From: Salegentibacter sp. 24 | GTDB taxonomy: Bacteria; Bacteroidota; Bacteroidia; Flavobacteriales; Flavobacteriaceae | Assembly: GCF_004362395.1 (NCBI RefSeq) | Contig: NZ_SNWE01000011.1 | Span: forward strand, 62,001 to 126,000 | DNA: 64,000 nt | Direction: 5' to 3' | In this document: positions 28,097 through 36,630 of the stretch, piece after piece | How the letters are laid out: each line of letters opens with the position of its first letter | How positions within the stretch are numbered: the first letter of the stretch is position 1 | Position numbers and translations under genes: made by a program | Notes under the pieces: generated by a model | The model's database searches: none | What the model saw: only the letters and a program-made list of their open reading frames with translations | Told to the model about the DNA's origin: nothing

Positions 28097-31015
28097 ATGA
28101 AAACACTATTTAAAAGCACGTTGATGTTGCTCTTTATGCTGCCAATGAGCTTTTTCGCACAGCAAACAGTTAGCGGAGTTGTTACGGAAAGTTCAACGGA
28201 GCTTCCGGTTCCTGGCGTTAACGTTATTGTCAAAGGAACTTCCAACGGAACTGTTACAGATTTTGATGGTAATTACTCCCTTGAAAATGTAAGCGAGGAC
28301 GATATCCTTGTCTACTCTTTTCTTGGTTTTACTACCCAAGAAATACCTTTTGAAGGCCAGGCAACAATAAATGTACAATTGGATGAAGACCAGGCCACTT
28401 TGGAGGAAGTTGTTCTTATTGGTTATGGTAGTACTTCGGAGCAGGATGCAACAGGATCCGTTGAAAAGATTTCTCCGGAAAGCTTTAACCAGGGCGCAGT
28501 TGTTTCACCTGAACAATTAATTGCAGGAAAATCGGCCGGGGTAAGAATAACTCCTGGCAGCGGAGAACCTGGCGGTGGTGGTGAAATTAGGATCCGGGGT
28601 GGCTCTTCCTTATCAGGAAATAACTCTCCCCTTATCGTGGTAGACGGGATTCCATTAGACCAACGTGGTGTTCAGGGTGTTAGAAACCCTTTAAACGCTA
28701 TAAACCCTAACGAGATTGAAGATTTTGTTATATTAAAAGATGCCGCAGCAACCTCTATTTATGGTTCCAGGGCTTCTAACGGGGTTATACTGATTACCAC
28801 TAAAAACGGTAAAGAGAATACCCCTCTTTCATTGACTTATGATCTTAAAGTATCAGCAGGTAGAATTATAGATAAAGTAGACGTTCTTAATGCTTCGGAA
28901 TTTAGAACATTAATTTCTGAAACTCCGGGTACCGATATTTCTTTATTAGGAGATACTGAGACCGATTGGCAAGACCAGATTTATCAAACTTCTGTAGGGG
29001 CTATCCATAATTTTACCGCCACACAGGGTTTTGAGAATTTAACATACCGCATTAATTTTAATCATACTTCTCAAACCGGGGTGTTAAAAACCGATGTTTA
29101 CGAAAGAAATGCCCTGAACATCTCCCTGAGTCAGGATTTATTCGATAATCATTTAAAATTAACTTTTTCTACCAAAGGAATTGTGGATGAAAATCGTTTC
29201 GCCGATCAGGGAGCCATTGGTTCCGCTGTGGCTTTTGATCCGACCCAACCTGTGTATGATGCAGATAGCTATTTTGACGGGTATTTTGAACATACCCTTT
29301 CACCAGGCCAGCAGCAAATCCAGGCTACCCGAAACCCCTTGGCCCTTTTGGAACAATTAGATGGTCGCGGGGTGACCAAAAGGAATATAACCAACCTCAA
29401 TGCAGAGTATAAATTTCATTTTCTTCCGGAATTGAAATTTAATGTAAATGCTGGGTTTGATTATGCAGATAACCAGGGTCACAACAGAAGACCTTTAACA
29501 TCGGCAGCCAACAATCAGGATATTCCATATTTTGAAGAATACGGTGGATTCAACAGAAATACCTTGCTGGATTTTTATTTCAATTATAGAAATGATATAG
29601 ATTTCTTGAATACCGAAGTAGATTTAACAGCAGGACATTCTTACCAGGAATTTTATATTACCAGTAAGAGAGTGGAAACGATCTCTAATGAAATTCAGGA
29701 ATTTCCAAGAGCGATCAACCGTAATGCTTTAGAATCCTATTTTGCGCGAGCCAGCTTTGATATTGCCGACAAATATTTACTCTCAGGTAGTGTTAGAAGA
29801 GATGGTTCGTCAAGATTTGGAGGAGATAACAAATGGAGTATTTTCCCTGCGGTATCCGTTGGATGGAAATTGGAAAACGAAGAATTCCTAAAAGATTCTG
29901 ACGTAGTAAATCAATTAAAGCTTCGTGCAGGATACGGAATAACAGGGAATCAGGAAATAGGACCTAATTATGGTTACTTTGGAATTTATAACCCAAGTGT
30001 TGGTGGAGTTCGTTACCAGTTTGGTAATCAATTTTACAATACCCTTCGTCCAGAGGCTTTTGATTCAGAACTAAAATGGGAGGAATTAAAAACCTACAAC
30101 CTCGGTATCGATTACGGTTTCTTCAATAACAGAATTTCCGGTACAGTAGAAGCGTATTATAGAGAAACTGAAGATTTACTGGCCACTGTCCCAGTTCCTG
30201 CAGGTGCTAACCTAACGGACCTTCTGGTAACCAACGTAGGTAACACGGTTAGTAAAGGACTTGAATTTGGGATTAATGGTGCCATTGTTAGACAGGAAGA
30301 TTTTGACTGGGAAATGAACTATAATATAACGTTCCAGGATTTGGAAATCACAAACCTCACTTTGGGAGAAAATCCAGATTTTCAAATTCCTCAAGGTGGA
30401 ATTAGTGGAGGTGTTGGTAACAACATTCAACTTTGGAAAGAAGGTTATGACCCAACCACTTTTAATGTATTCCGCCAGGTATACAATGAAGCAGGACAAC
30501 CCATAGAAGGGGCCTATGTAGATGTAAATGGTGACAACGAAATTACTGAAGAAGACCGTGTTCCCTACAAAAAAGCAACCCCGGATTATTATATGGGCTT
30601 TACCAATACCATGAGATATAAAAACCTGGACTTCAGTTTTACTTTCAGAGGGAACTTCGGAAACTATATGTATAATAATACACAATCTGGAAACGGATTC
30701 GTGGAAGCCGGTACTAATACGCCCCAGCCATACTACTCCAATTTTAACAGCAATGTTCTGGAAAGTAATTTTAGAAACAACCAGTTGTTTTCTGATTACT
30801 ACATCCAAAGTGCTGATTTTGTGAAACTGGACAACATTTCAGTAGGGTATTTCTTCCCTGGAGATAAGCTGGATGTAAGAACTTCACTAACCGCAACCAA
30901 CGTTTGGACCATAACCGATTATGAAGGTTTGGATCCTGAAATTGCAAACGGAATAGACAATAATTTTTATCCAAGATCTACCACCATTGTACTTGGATTA
31001 AATCTTTCATTTTAA
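28097..31015 (+). CDS. susC: SusC-like TonB-dependent outer-membrane transporter
   Basis: A 972-residue outer-membrane importer. It has a signal peptide (cleavage near FFAQQ), an N-terminal carboxypeptidase-regulatory-like domain (about 23-100, VSGVVTESSTELPVPGVNVI), a TonB plug (about 110-235, with the SusC-type LKDAAATSIYGSRASNGVIL) and a beta-barrel ending in aromatic LNLSF. It is first in the rightward operon susC-susD-susE-amylase and would import malto-oligosaccharides with the SusD lid. The symbol is by family; the substrate is inferred from the GH13/GH65 neighbours. Confidence 0.95.
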   Translation: MKTLFKSTLMLLFMLPMSFFAQQTVSGVVTESSTELPVPGVNVIVKGTSNGTVTDFDGNYSLENVSEDDILVYSFLGFTTQEIPFEGQATINVQLDEDQATLEEVVLIGYGSTSEQDATGSVEKISPESFNQGAVVSPEQLIAGKSAGVRITPGSGEPGGGGEIRIRGGSSLSGNNSPLIVVDGIPLDQRGVQGVRNPLNAINPNEIEDFVILKDAAATSIYGSRASNGVILITTKNGKENTPLSLTYDLKVSAGRIIDKVDVLNASEFRTLISETPGTDISLLGDTETDWQDQIYQTSVGAIHNFTATQGFENLTYRINFNHTSQTGVLKTDVYERNALNISLSQDLFDNHLKLTFSTKGIVDENRFADQGAIGSAVAFDPTQPVYDADSYFDGYFEHTLSPGQQQIQATRNPLALLEQLDGRGVTKRNITNLNAEYKFHFLPELKFNVNAGFDYADNQGHNRRPLTSAANNQDIPYFEEYGGFNRNTLLDFYFNYRNDIDFLNTEVDLTAGHSYQEFYITSKRVETISNEIQEFPRAINRNALESYFARASFDIADKYLLSGSVRRDGSSRFGGDNKWSIFPAVSVGWKLENEEFLKDSDVVNQLKLRAGYGITGNQEIGPNYGYFGIYNPSVGGVRYQFGNQFYNTLRPEAFDSELKWEELKTYNLGIDYGFFNNRISGTVEAYYRETEDLLATVPVPAGANLTDLLVTNVGNTVSKGLEFGINGAIVRQEDFDWEMNYNITFQDLEITNLTLGENPDFQIPQGGISGGVGNNIQLWKEGYDPTTFNVFRQVYNEAGQPIEGAYVDVNGDNEITEEDRVPYKKATPDYYMGFTNTMRYKNLDFSFTFRGNFGNYMYNNTQSGNGFVEAGTNTPQPYYSNFNSNVLESNFRNNQLFSDYYIQSADFVKLDNISVGYFFPGDKLDVRTSLTATNVWTITDYEGLDPEIANGIDNNFYPRSTTIVLGLNLSF

Positions 31016-31037
31016 GAAATAATTTAATAGATAAGCT

Positions 31038-32624
31038 ATGTTAAAAACAATAAAACCATTCCTAATCCTTTTTATAAGCGCAAATTTATTTTGGGCTTGT
31101 GAAGATGATTTGGATTTGCAGCCTGAAGATAATAGGCTCACGGCTGAAAATACTTTTGAAGATCCCGCGTCCTATAAACAATTTTTGGCAAAACTTTATG
31201 CTGGTCTTGCGGTAAGCGGTCAGGAAGGTCCTGCCGGAGACCCGGATCTTGTTGGGCTTGATGAAGGTTTCTCCCAGTATTTAAGATTGTACTGGTCTAT
31301 GCAGGAACTGACCACCGATGAAGCGGTCATAGGATGGAACGATGGTACCATCCAGGACTTGCATGCCCAGAACTGGACTGCTGGTAACGAATTTATTAGA
31401 ACCATGTACTACAGGATATTGTACCAGGTTTCCCTTACCAATGAGTTTTTAAGACAAAGCACTCCGGAACTTTTAGATGCCAGAGGCCTCACTGCCGAGG
31501 ATAAAGAAAATGTAGGGCAGTACCGTGCCGAAGCCAGGTTTCTAAGAGCGCTTCATTACTACCATGCGCTGGATCTTTTTGGAAATGTGCCATTTGTTAC
31601 CGAAGAAGACCCCATAGGAGCTTTTCTTCCACAACAAATTCAAAGACCGGAATTATTTGATTATGTAGAAAGCGAACTTTTAGCTATAGAGAGTGAGATG
31701 GCAAGTCCAAATTCCAATGAATATGGACGAGCTGATCAGGCAGCTGCCTGGATGCTACTTTCAAAATTATACCTGAATGCTGAAGTGTATACCGGGGAAG
31801 CGCGATATGCTGATGCCCTGTCATACGCTGAAAAAGTAATAAATGCGAATTATAGTTTAGTAGACAATTATCAGAAATTATTCCTTGCAGATAACAGTAC
31901 CAATGGAGCTCAATCTGAAATAATCTTCCCGATTACTTTTGATGGCCAGGAGACCCAATCCTATGGAGGAATGGCATTTATCATTCACGCAGCTGTAGGT
32001 GGTGAAATGGATCCTGCTGATTTTGGCGTAAGTAGTGGTTGGGCCGGGTTAAGAACTACTGCCGCCTTGGTGGATAAATTCCCAAATGGCGCTGAATCTC
32101 AAGACGAAAGAGCGATGTTCTTTACGGAAGGACAATCAAAGGAAATAGATGATATTTCTAGCTTTAATGACGGGTATGCCGTCACTAAATTTAAGAACGT
32201 TACCGTAGAAGGAGAATGGGGGTCTGATGATACCGGGGAATTTCCGGATACAGATTTTCCAATGTTTAGACTTGCAGATACCTATTTGATGTATGCTGAA
32301 GCTCACCTTAGAGGAGGTGGCGGAAGTGCATCCGCAGCGCTAGCTTATGTGAATGAACTTAGAGCACGAGCAGAAGCTGAACCCATTGAAGCATCAGATC
32401 TTAGTCTGGATCTGATCCTCGAGGAGCGTGCCCGAGAATTATACTGGGAAGCAAAAAGAAGAACTGATCTTATTAGGTTTAACCAATTTACAGAAAATGG
32501 AGTTTGGCCTTGGAAAGGTGGAGTACCCCAGGGAACTACAACCCAAAGTTTTAGAAACCTAATGCCTATTCCGGCTTCAGATTTAGGAGTAAATACCAAT
32601 TTAGAACAAAATCCAGGATATTAA
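31038..32624 (+). CDS. susD: SusD-like surface glycan-binding lipoprotein
   Basis: A 528-residue RagB/SusD-family lipoprotein (signal peptide ending SANLFWAC, modified cysteine 21). TPR-like helices and the family segments AEARFLRALHYYHALDLFGN and ERARELYWEAKRRTDLIRF are present. It forms the lid of the SusC transporter and binds glucan at the cell surface. It lies 22 bases after susC and 18 bases before the SusE-like gene, a typical operon arrangement. Confidence 0.95.
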   Translation: MLKTIKPFLILFISANLFWACEDDLDLQPEDNRLTAENTFEDPASYKQFLAKLYAGLAVSGQEGPAGDPDLVGLDEGFSQYLRLYWSMQELTTDEAVIGWNDGTIQDLHAQNWTAGNEFIRTMYYRILYQVSLTNEFLRQSTPELLDARGLTAEDKENVGQYRAEARFLRALHYYHALDLFGNVPFVTEEDPIGAFLPQQIQRPELFDYVESELLAIESEMASPNSNEYGRADQAAAWMLLSKLYLNAEVYTGEARYADALSYAEKVINANYSLVDNYQKLFLADNSTNGAQSEIIFPITFDGQETQSYGGMAFIIHAAVGGEMDPADFGVSSGWAGLRTTAALVDKFPNGAESQDERAMFFTEGQSKEIDDISSFNDGYAVTKFKNVTVEGEWGSDDTGEFPDTDFPMFRLADTYLMYAEAHLRGGGGSASAALAYVNELRARAEAEPIEASDLSLDLILEERARELYWEAKRRTDLIRFNQFTENGVWPWKGGVPQGTTTQSFRNLMPIPASDLGVNTNLEQNPGY

Positions 32625-32642
32625 TTTTATAAATAAATTAAA

Positions 32643-33788
32643 ATGAAGAAATTTTCAATTTTATTTTTAGCATTCATTGCGCTAATTAGCTTTAACGCGT
32701 GTACACAAGACGATGATATTGTATTTGTTGCACAACCAGACCCTGAAGGAATTCAGTTCAGCAATTCATTTCAAGGTGCTTACGTGCTACCAGCGGGCAA
32801 CCCTGATAATCTTGCCGAAAGATTTGTTTGGGAGGAAGTTGATTTTGAAGCTCCTACCACCATTACCTACGAATTACAGGCTTCAGCTGACCAATCTTTT
32901 GGGGACTTTATGGTCATAGGTAATACCGGAGGTAACAATCTTGGGGTGACTGTGGGTCAAATGAGACAACTTGCTGAAGATGCAGGTTTAGATAACGATC
33001 CTGAAACCGAAATGCCAAACACAGGCACTGTATATTTTAGAGTGCGTGCTTTCGCAGGAGAGGGTGCTGGAAATGCTTTAGAAGAATTTTCCGAGCCCGT
33101 AAGTATAAATGTTGAGCTTCCAGAAGCTGTAGAAGAGGAAGAAGAGAGCAAACTAGAGCTTTATCTTGTCGGGGATGCGACTGCTGCTGGTTGGGATCCT
33201 GCCAATAATAACACCCCTTTATTCAGAGATGCTGAAAATGAAAGTATCTATTACTTTGAAGGCCGATTTGCCGGGGGTGCGGATGTCGAAGGTTTTAAAT
33301 TTCTACAAACTACCGAATGGCAACCTCAATGGGGACTTTCTGATGGAGAACTTACCAACAGTGAGATACTGGGGAATGATCCGCAAGCTTTTCCAGTACC
33401 AAATGATGCGTACTATTCATTAATGGTAAATGTTGAGGAAATGAGCTATACCTGGGAAGAAATAGATGAAACTACTGCCGAAGTTCAAACCAACATCGGA
33501 ATAATTGGAGATTCTACTCCTAGTGGTTGGGATGCCGATACCGATATGACCCAATCCGAATTTAACCCTCACATCTGGTATATTCAGGGAATTGAATTAG
33601 TGGACGGCTTTGCAAAGTTCAGAGCAAATGATGCCTGGGATCTTAACTGGGGTGCTGAAACACCAGTTAGCGGGCAAACCACTACAGGTGGCCCGGACAT
33701 CCCGGTAACTGCCGGAACTTATGATGTTTGGTTTAATACACTTGACGGTCGTTATATCTTTATTCCTCAAGCGGTGGAAGAAGAATAA
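32643..33788 (+). CDS. susE: SusE/SusF-like starch-binding lipoprotein
   Basis: A 381-residue surface lipoprotein (lipobox SFNAC, cysteine 20). An N-terminal SusE immunoglobulin-like domain (about 35-160) is followed by two starch-binding modules of the SusE/SusF type (about 172-275 and 288-378), each starting with a glycine/tryptophan-rich LYLVGDATAAGWD or IGIIGDSTPSGWD repeat. The acidic linker EAVEEEEESK separates the parts. It should hold alpha-glucan at the surface without cutting it. A hairpin terminator follows the stop codon. Confidence 0.9.
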   Translation: MKKFSILFLAFIALISFNACTQDDDIVFVAQPDPEGIQFSNSFQGAYVLPAGNPDNLAERFVWEEVDFEAPTTITYELQASADQSFGDFMVIGNTGGNNLGVTVGQMRQLAEDAGLDNDPETEMPNTGTVYFRVRAFAGEGAGNALEEFSEPVSINVELPEAVEEEEESKLELYLVGDATAAGWDPANNNTPLFRDAENESIYYFEGRFAGGADVEGFKFLQTTEWQPQWGLSDGELTNSEILGNDPQAFPVPNDAYYSLMVNVEEMSYTWEEIDETTAEVQTNIGIIGDSTPSGWDADTDMTQSEFNPHIWYIQGIELVDGFAKFRANDAWDLNWGAETPVSGQTTTGGPDIPVTAGTYDVWFNTLDGRYIFIPQAVEEE

Positions 33789-33802
33789 AAATAAATTTAA
33801 TG

Positions 33803-33829
33803 AAGGGCTGCTGTTGTGCAGCCCTTTTT
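33803..33829 (+). terminator. Terminator between susE and the amylase gene
   Basis: AAGGGCTGC (33803-33811), a 6-base loop and GCAGCCCTT (33818-33826) are followed by a T run. It starts 14 bases after the susE stop and ends 12 bases before the amylase ATG, so it probably reduces rather than abolishes amylase expression. Confidence 0.75.
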
Positions 33830-33841
33830 AATTCAATTAAT

Positions 33842-35302
33842 ATGAGAAAAAATAAATTTCTATTTCTATTTCCATTTATTTTCTGCTTTCTCTTAGTGAT
33901 TTCAAGTTGTTCCAAAGAGGAAGATGAAGCTGCTAATACTACCGAGGAAATTACCGGGGAAGAAGGGCAAGAAGAAACTCCTGAAGAACCCGTAGCTTTA
34001 GACCTTTCGCAATATTCTACAGGACAAAAAGTAATGATGCAAACCTTTTATTGGGATGTGGAACCCCGATTCGAGTGGTGGAACAATCTTTCGGATAAAG
34101 TCGAAGGCTGGGCAGAGGCTGGGATTGATAGACTATGGCTTCCAGTGGCAACTAAAGGCCAATCTGGTGGATATTCTATGGGCTACGATCCTTCCGATTA
34201 TTTCGATTTCGGTCAATACGACCAGCACGGAACTATTCCAACACGTTTTGGAACAAAAGAAGAATTGGAAGACCTTATTACCAAATCTCATGATCTGGGT
34301 TTGGAAGTGATTGCTGATATTGTTTTAAACCACAATTCCGGGGGCGGACTGGAATACAATCCCTATCGTGAAAAAGAAACCTACACTAATTTCGATGAAC
34401 AACACGGAAATGCTTCCGGGATGTTCAATAGAAGTTACGAACATTTTCATCCTAACGATGTTAGCCAGAGTGACCGGGGAGATCTTTTCTTTTCCGAACA
34501 GGATGTAGACCATGATGTACCCTATGTACAGGATTGGTTATGGAAAAAGGATAATTCCGTTGCAAAATATTATAAGAACGAAATGGGTTTTGATGGCTGG
34601 CGCTTTGATTATGTAAAAGGTTTTGCTCCGTGGGTTATTAAAGCCTGGATGGATGAAGTTGGTGGGTTTGCCGTTGGTGAAAACTTTGATGGTAATGCTG
34701 ATGTTCTGGTAGACTGGGTAGATGCTACGGGCGTTTCCGCCTTCGATTTCGCCGCATTTTACAAAATGGAAGAAGCCTTTGATCGTTTTGACGACTTAAA
34801 TTATTTAGATGGAAGTATGCTTAGGAAGGTTTACCCGAATAAAGCGGTGACATTTGTAGCCAATCATGACACAGAAAAGGACGAAAATGAAGACAATCGC
34901 ATTGCCAATGAAAATAAAATGAAGGCATATGCTTATATTTTAACCCACGACGGATATCCGACAATTTTCTATTCAGATTACGAAAATGAAGCGTTTAACG
35001 AAGAAATAAAGCAGTTAATCGAGATTCATAACAGCCTGGCAATAGGAAATGTAGAAGTGCTTCACGTGGATAATGACGAATATATCATGAAAAGAGCAGG
35101 TAATGCTGAAAACCCCGGATTAATTCTATATATTAGCACCGGAAGTACTACCAAGCGTAGAAACGTTCAAACTAATTGGAATAATGTTACTCTTTTAGAT
35201 TATAGTAGTAACACAACATACACCCCTACCTCCGATGAAAACGGAATGGTAACAATTGAAGCTCCGGCGAATGGATATTCAATATATTCCATCACGAAAT
35301 AG
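33842..35302 (+). CDS. Surface GH13 alpha-amylase lipoprotein (SusG-like role)
   Basis: A GH13 enzyme of about 486 residues. I start it at ATG 33842 (MRKNKFLFLFPFIFCFLLVISSC, lipoprotein signal peptide); the in-frame start 42 bases upstream lies inside the terminator hairpin and adds an implausible cysteine-rich leader. After an acidic linker (EEEDEA...EETPEEP) the catalytic barrel has Asp in GWRFDYVKG, Glu in FAVGENFDG and Asp in VANHDTEKD, a complete triad. The opening QTFYWDVEPRFEWWNNL resembles the liquefying or plant-type alpha-amylase subfamilies. Fourth in the sus operon, it probably makes the first cut at the cell surface. Confidence 0.9.
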   Translation: MRKNKFLFLFPFIFCFLLVISSCSKEEDEAANTTEEITGEEGQEETPEEPVALDLSQYSTGQKVMMQTFYWDVEPRFEWWNNLSDKVEGWAEAGIDRLWLPVATKGQSGGYSMGYDPSDYFDFGQYDQHGTIPTRFGTKEELEDLITKSHDLGLEVIADIVLNHNSGGGLEYNPYREKETYTNFDEQHGNASGMFNRSYEHFHPNDVSQSDRGDLFFSEQDVDHDVPYVQDWLWKKDNSVAKYYKNEMGFDGWRFDYVKGFAPWVIKAWMDEVGGFAVGENFDGNADVLVDWVDATGVSAFDFAAFYKMEEAFDRFDDLNYLDGSMLRKVYPNKAVTFVANHDTEKDENEDNRIANENKMKAYAYILTHDGYPTIFYSDYENEAFNEEIKQLIEIHNSLAIGNVEVLHVDNDEYIMKRAGNAENPGLILYISTGSTTKRRNVQTNWNNVTLLDYSSNTTYTPTSDENGMVTIEAPANGYSIYSITK

Positions 35303-35340
35303 TTTTATTTTGAATTTTCATAGGTGTTAATTCAAAGACT

Positions 35341-35373
35341 GGCTGGTTGTTCATTCAACCAGCCTCTTTTTTT
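35341..35373 (+). terminator. Terminator of the rightward sus operon
   Basis: GGCTGGTTG (35341-35349) and CAACCAGCC (35356-35364) form a perfect 9-bp stem with a 6-base loop followed by TCTTTTTTT, 38 bases after the amylase stop. Confidence 0.85.
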
Positions 35374-35589
35374 ACCAGCCTGTTTTTTATGCATTAACTT
35401 AGACAGAGATCGCGTCTGTTGCATTTCCCTCAAGCAAACTTTATTTTAATAATAGGCCTATTATTCAACTGATGGAATGATAGTTTAGTCTCACATTTAC
35501 GGAATCCGGTTTGGGCTCTTATAAAAAAATGATTATTCTTTGCCCATTATTTATGCTGGTCATCAGCAATATTTTTAAACTAGTTTGAC

Positions 35590-36345
35590 ATGACTTCCAA
35601 GCAAGCTACCCTGCTTTTGATAAGGCTTTCATTAGGAATTATATATTTAACAAGTGGTCTTAGCAAATTAGCTCCTGAGCATTTAGGTAATATTATTGGT
35701 CCTGTCGGCCTGGAAAAAGCATTCAGTGTTTATGGCATTGCTATTTTTATCGATATTACTGCACTTATTCAAATCCTAGTTGGAGCACTATGTCTATCCC
35801 AACGCTATGCGATATTGGGCCTGGTTATACTCTTTCCTCTATCAGTGGGAATATTTATTTTTACGCTTGTTGCGGGTTTTGGTCTCACTCCTATTATTAA
35901 TGCGTTGCTGCTCGCTTTGTTGCTCTATGCACTTGTAGCTGAAAAGGAAGCTGTTCAAAAATTAGTGAAATTTAAAATTCAAGGTTTAAGAAGTTCCAAT
36001 CCCTATTTAAGCTATTCCAATAAGAAAATCCCTGACCTGGCACTGATCCTTGTTTGTTTAACAAGCGTATTGAGCTTTTTAGAGGGACTAATTCTAAATC
36101 TACTGGCAACAATTTCATTTATCTTATTTTTTATTAATCTATTTCAGCGAAAAGATTATTTATTTCTGGATTACCTCATTCTAGCTACATTTTTCCTGGT
36201 TAGTTTTATCATTGTAAACGCAATGGTACTTAACAGATTTATTCCAAAGGCATTTTATGTAGTTTTCTTTTTAATTCCTATAGGATTTATACTTTATATG
36301 GCAAGAATCATCTATTGGAAATTGGTAAGCCGTAACCACAAATAA
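35590..36345 (+). CDS. DoxX/MauE-like integral membrane protein
   Basis: A 251-residue, strongly hydrophobic protein with about seven membrane helices in two groups. The N-terminal four-helix part (about 8-115, LIRLSLGIIYLTSGLSKLAP, then YGIAIFIDITALIQILVGAL) resembles DoxX or MauE membrane proteins, which are often tied to redox or quinone chemistry. The C-terminal part (about 148-245) has three further helices without a family I recognise. It stands alone between the sus operon terminator and nrdJ. Function is not established. Confidence 0.72.
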   Translation: MTSKQATLLLIRLSLGIIYLTSGLSKLAPEHLGNIIGPVGLEKAFSVYGIAIFIDITALIQILVGALCLSQRYAILGLVILFPLSVGIFIFTLVAGFGLTPIINALLLALLLYALVAEKEAVQKLVKFKIQGLRSSNPYLSYSNKKIPDLALILVCLTSVLSFLEGLILNLLATISFILFFINLFQRKDYLFLDYLILATFFLVSFIIVNAMVLNRFIPKAFYVVFFLIPIGFILYMARIIYWKLVSRNHK

Positions 36346-36630
36346 TTACTTTAATAGCTAAATTTTCTCTCAGGTTTATAAGGATTAACGTTAAAAAAAC
36401 TGGTGACTTGTCTTCTGCTTCAGCGGTTTACTCCCACGCAAATTCTAATCATCTTTTTTTACAAATTTGTCAACTTTTTAATGTTGATAAATTTACAAGT
36501 ATTTGATTTTAAGCTTATTAACAATTTTTGTTTGATAACTTTTTTTAACAATATTTTAAATTCTTGCAGTTCTTTGTCTATATTTACAATCCGCTTGAAA
36601 CTATTACTAATCCAAAAATCTAAAAATAAT

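Noticed and set aside
36346-36630. Cobalamin riboswitch or N-terminal extension of nrdJ
   Set aside because: No conserved B12-box-like sequence was seen, and the open extension encodes an AT-driven hydrophobic stretch unlike class II reductases; the start at 36631 matches the family.
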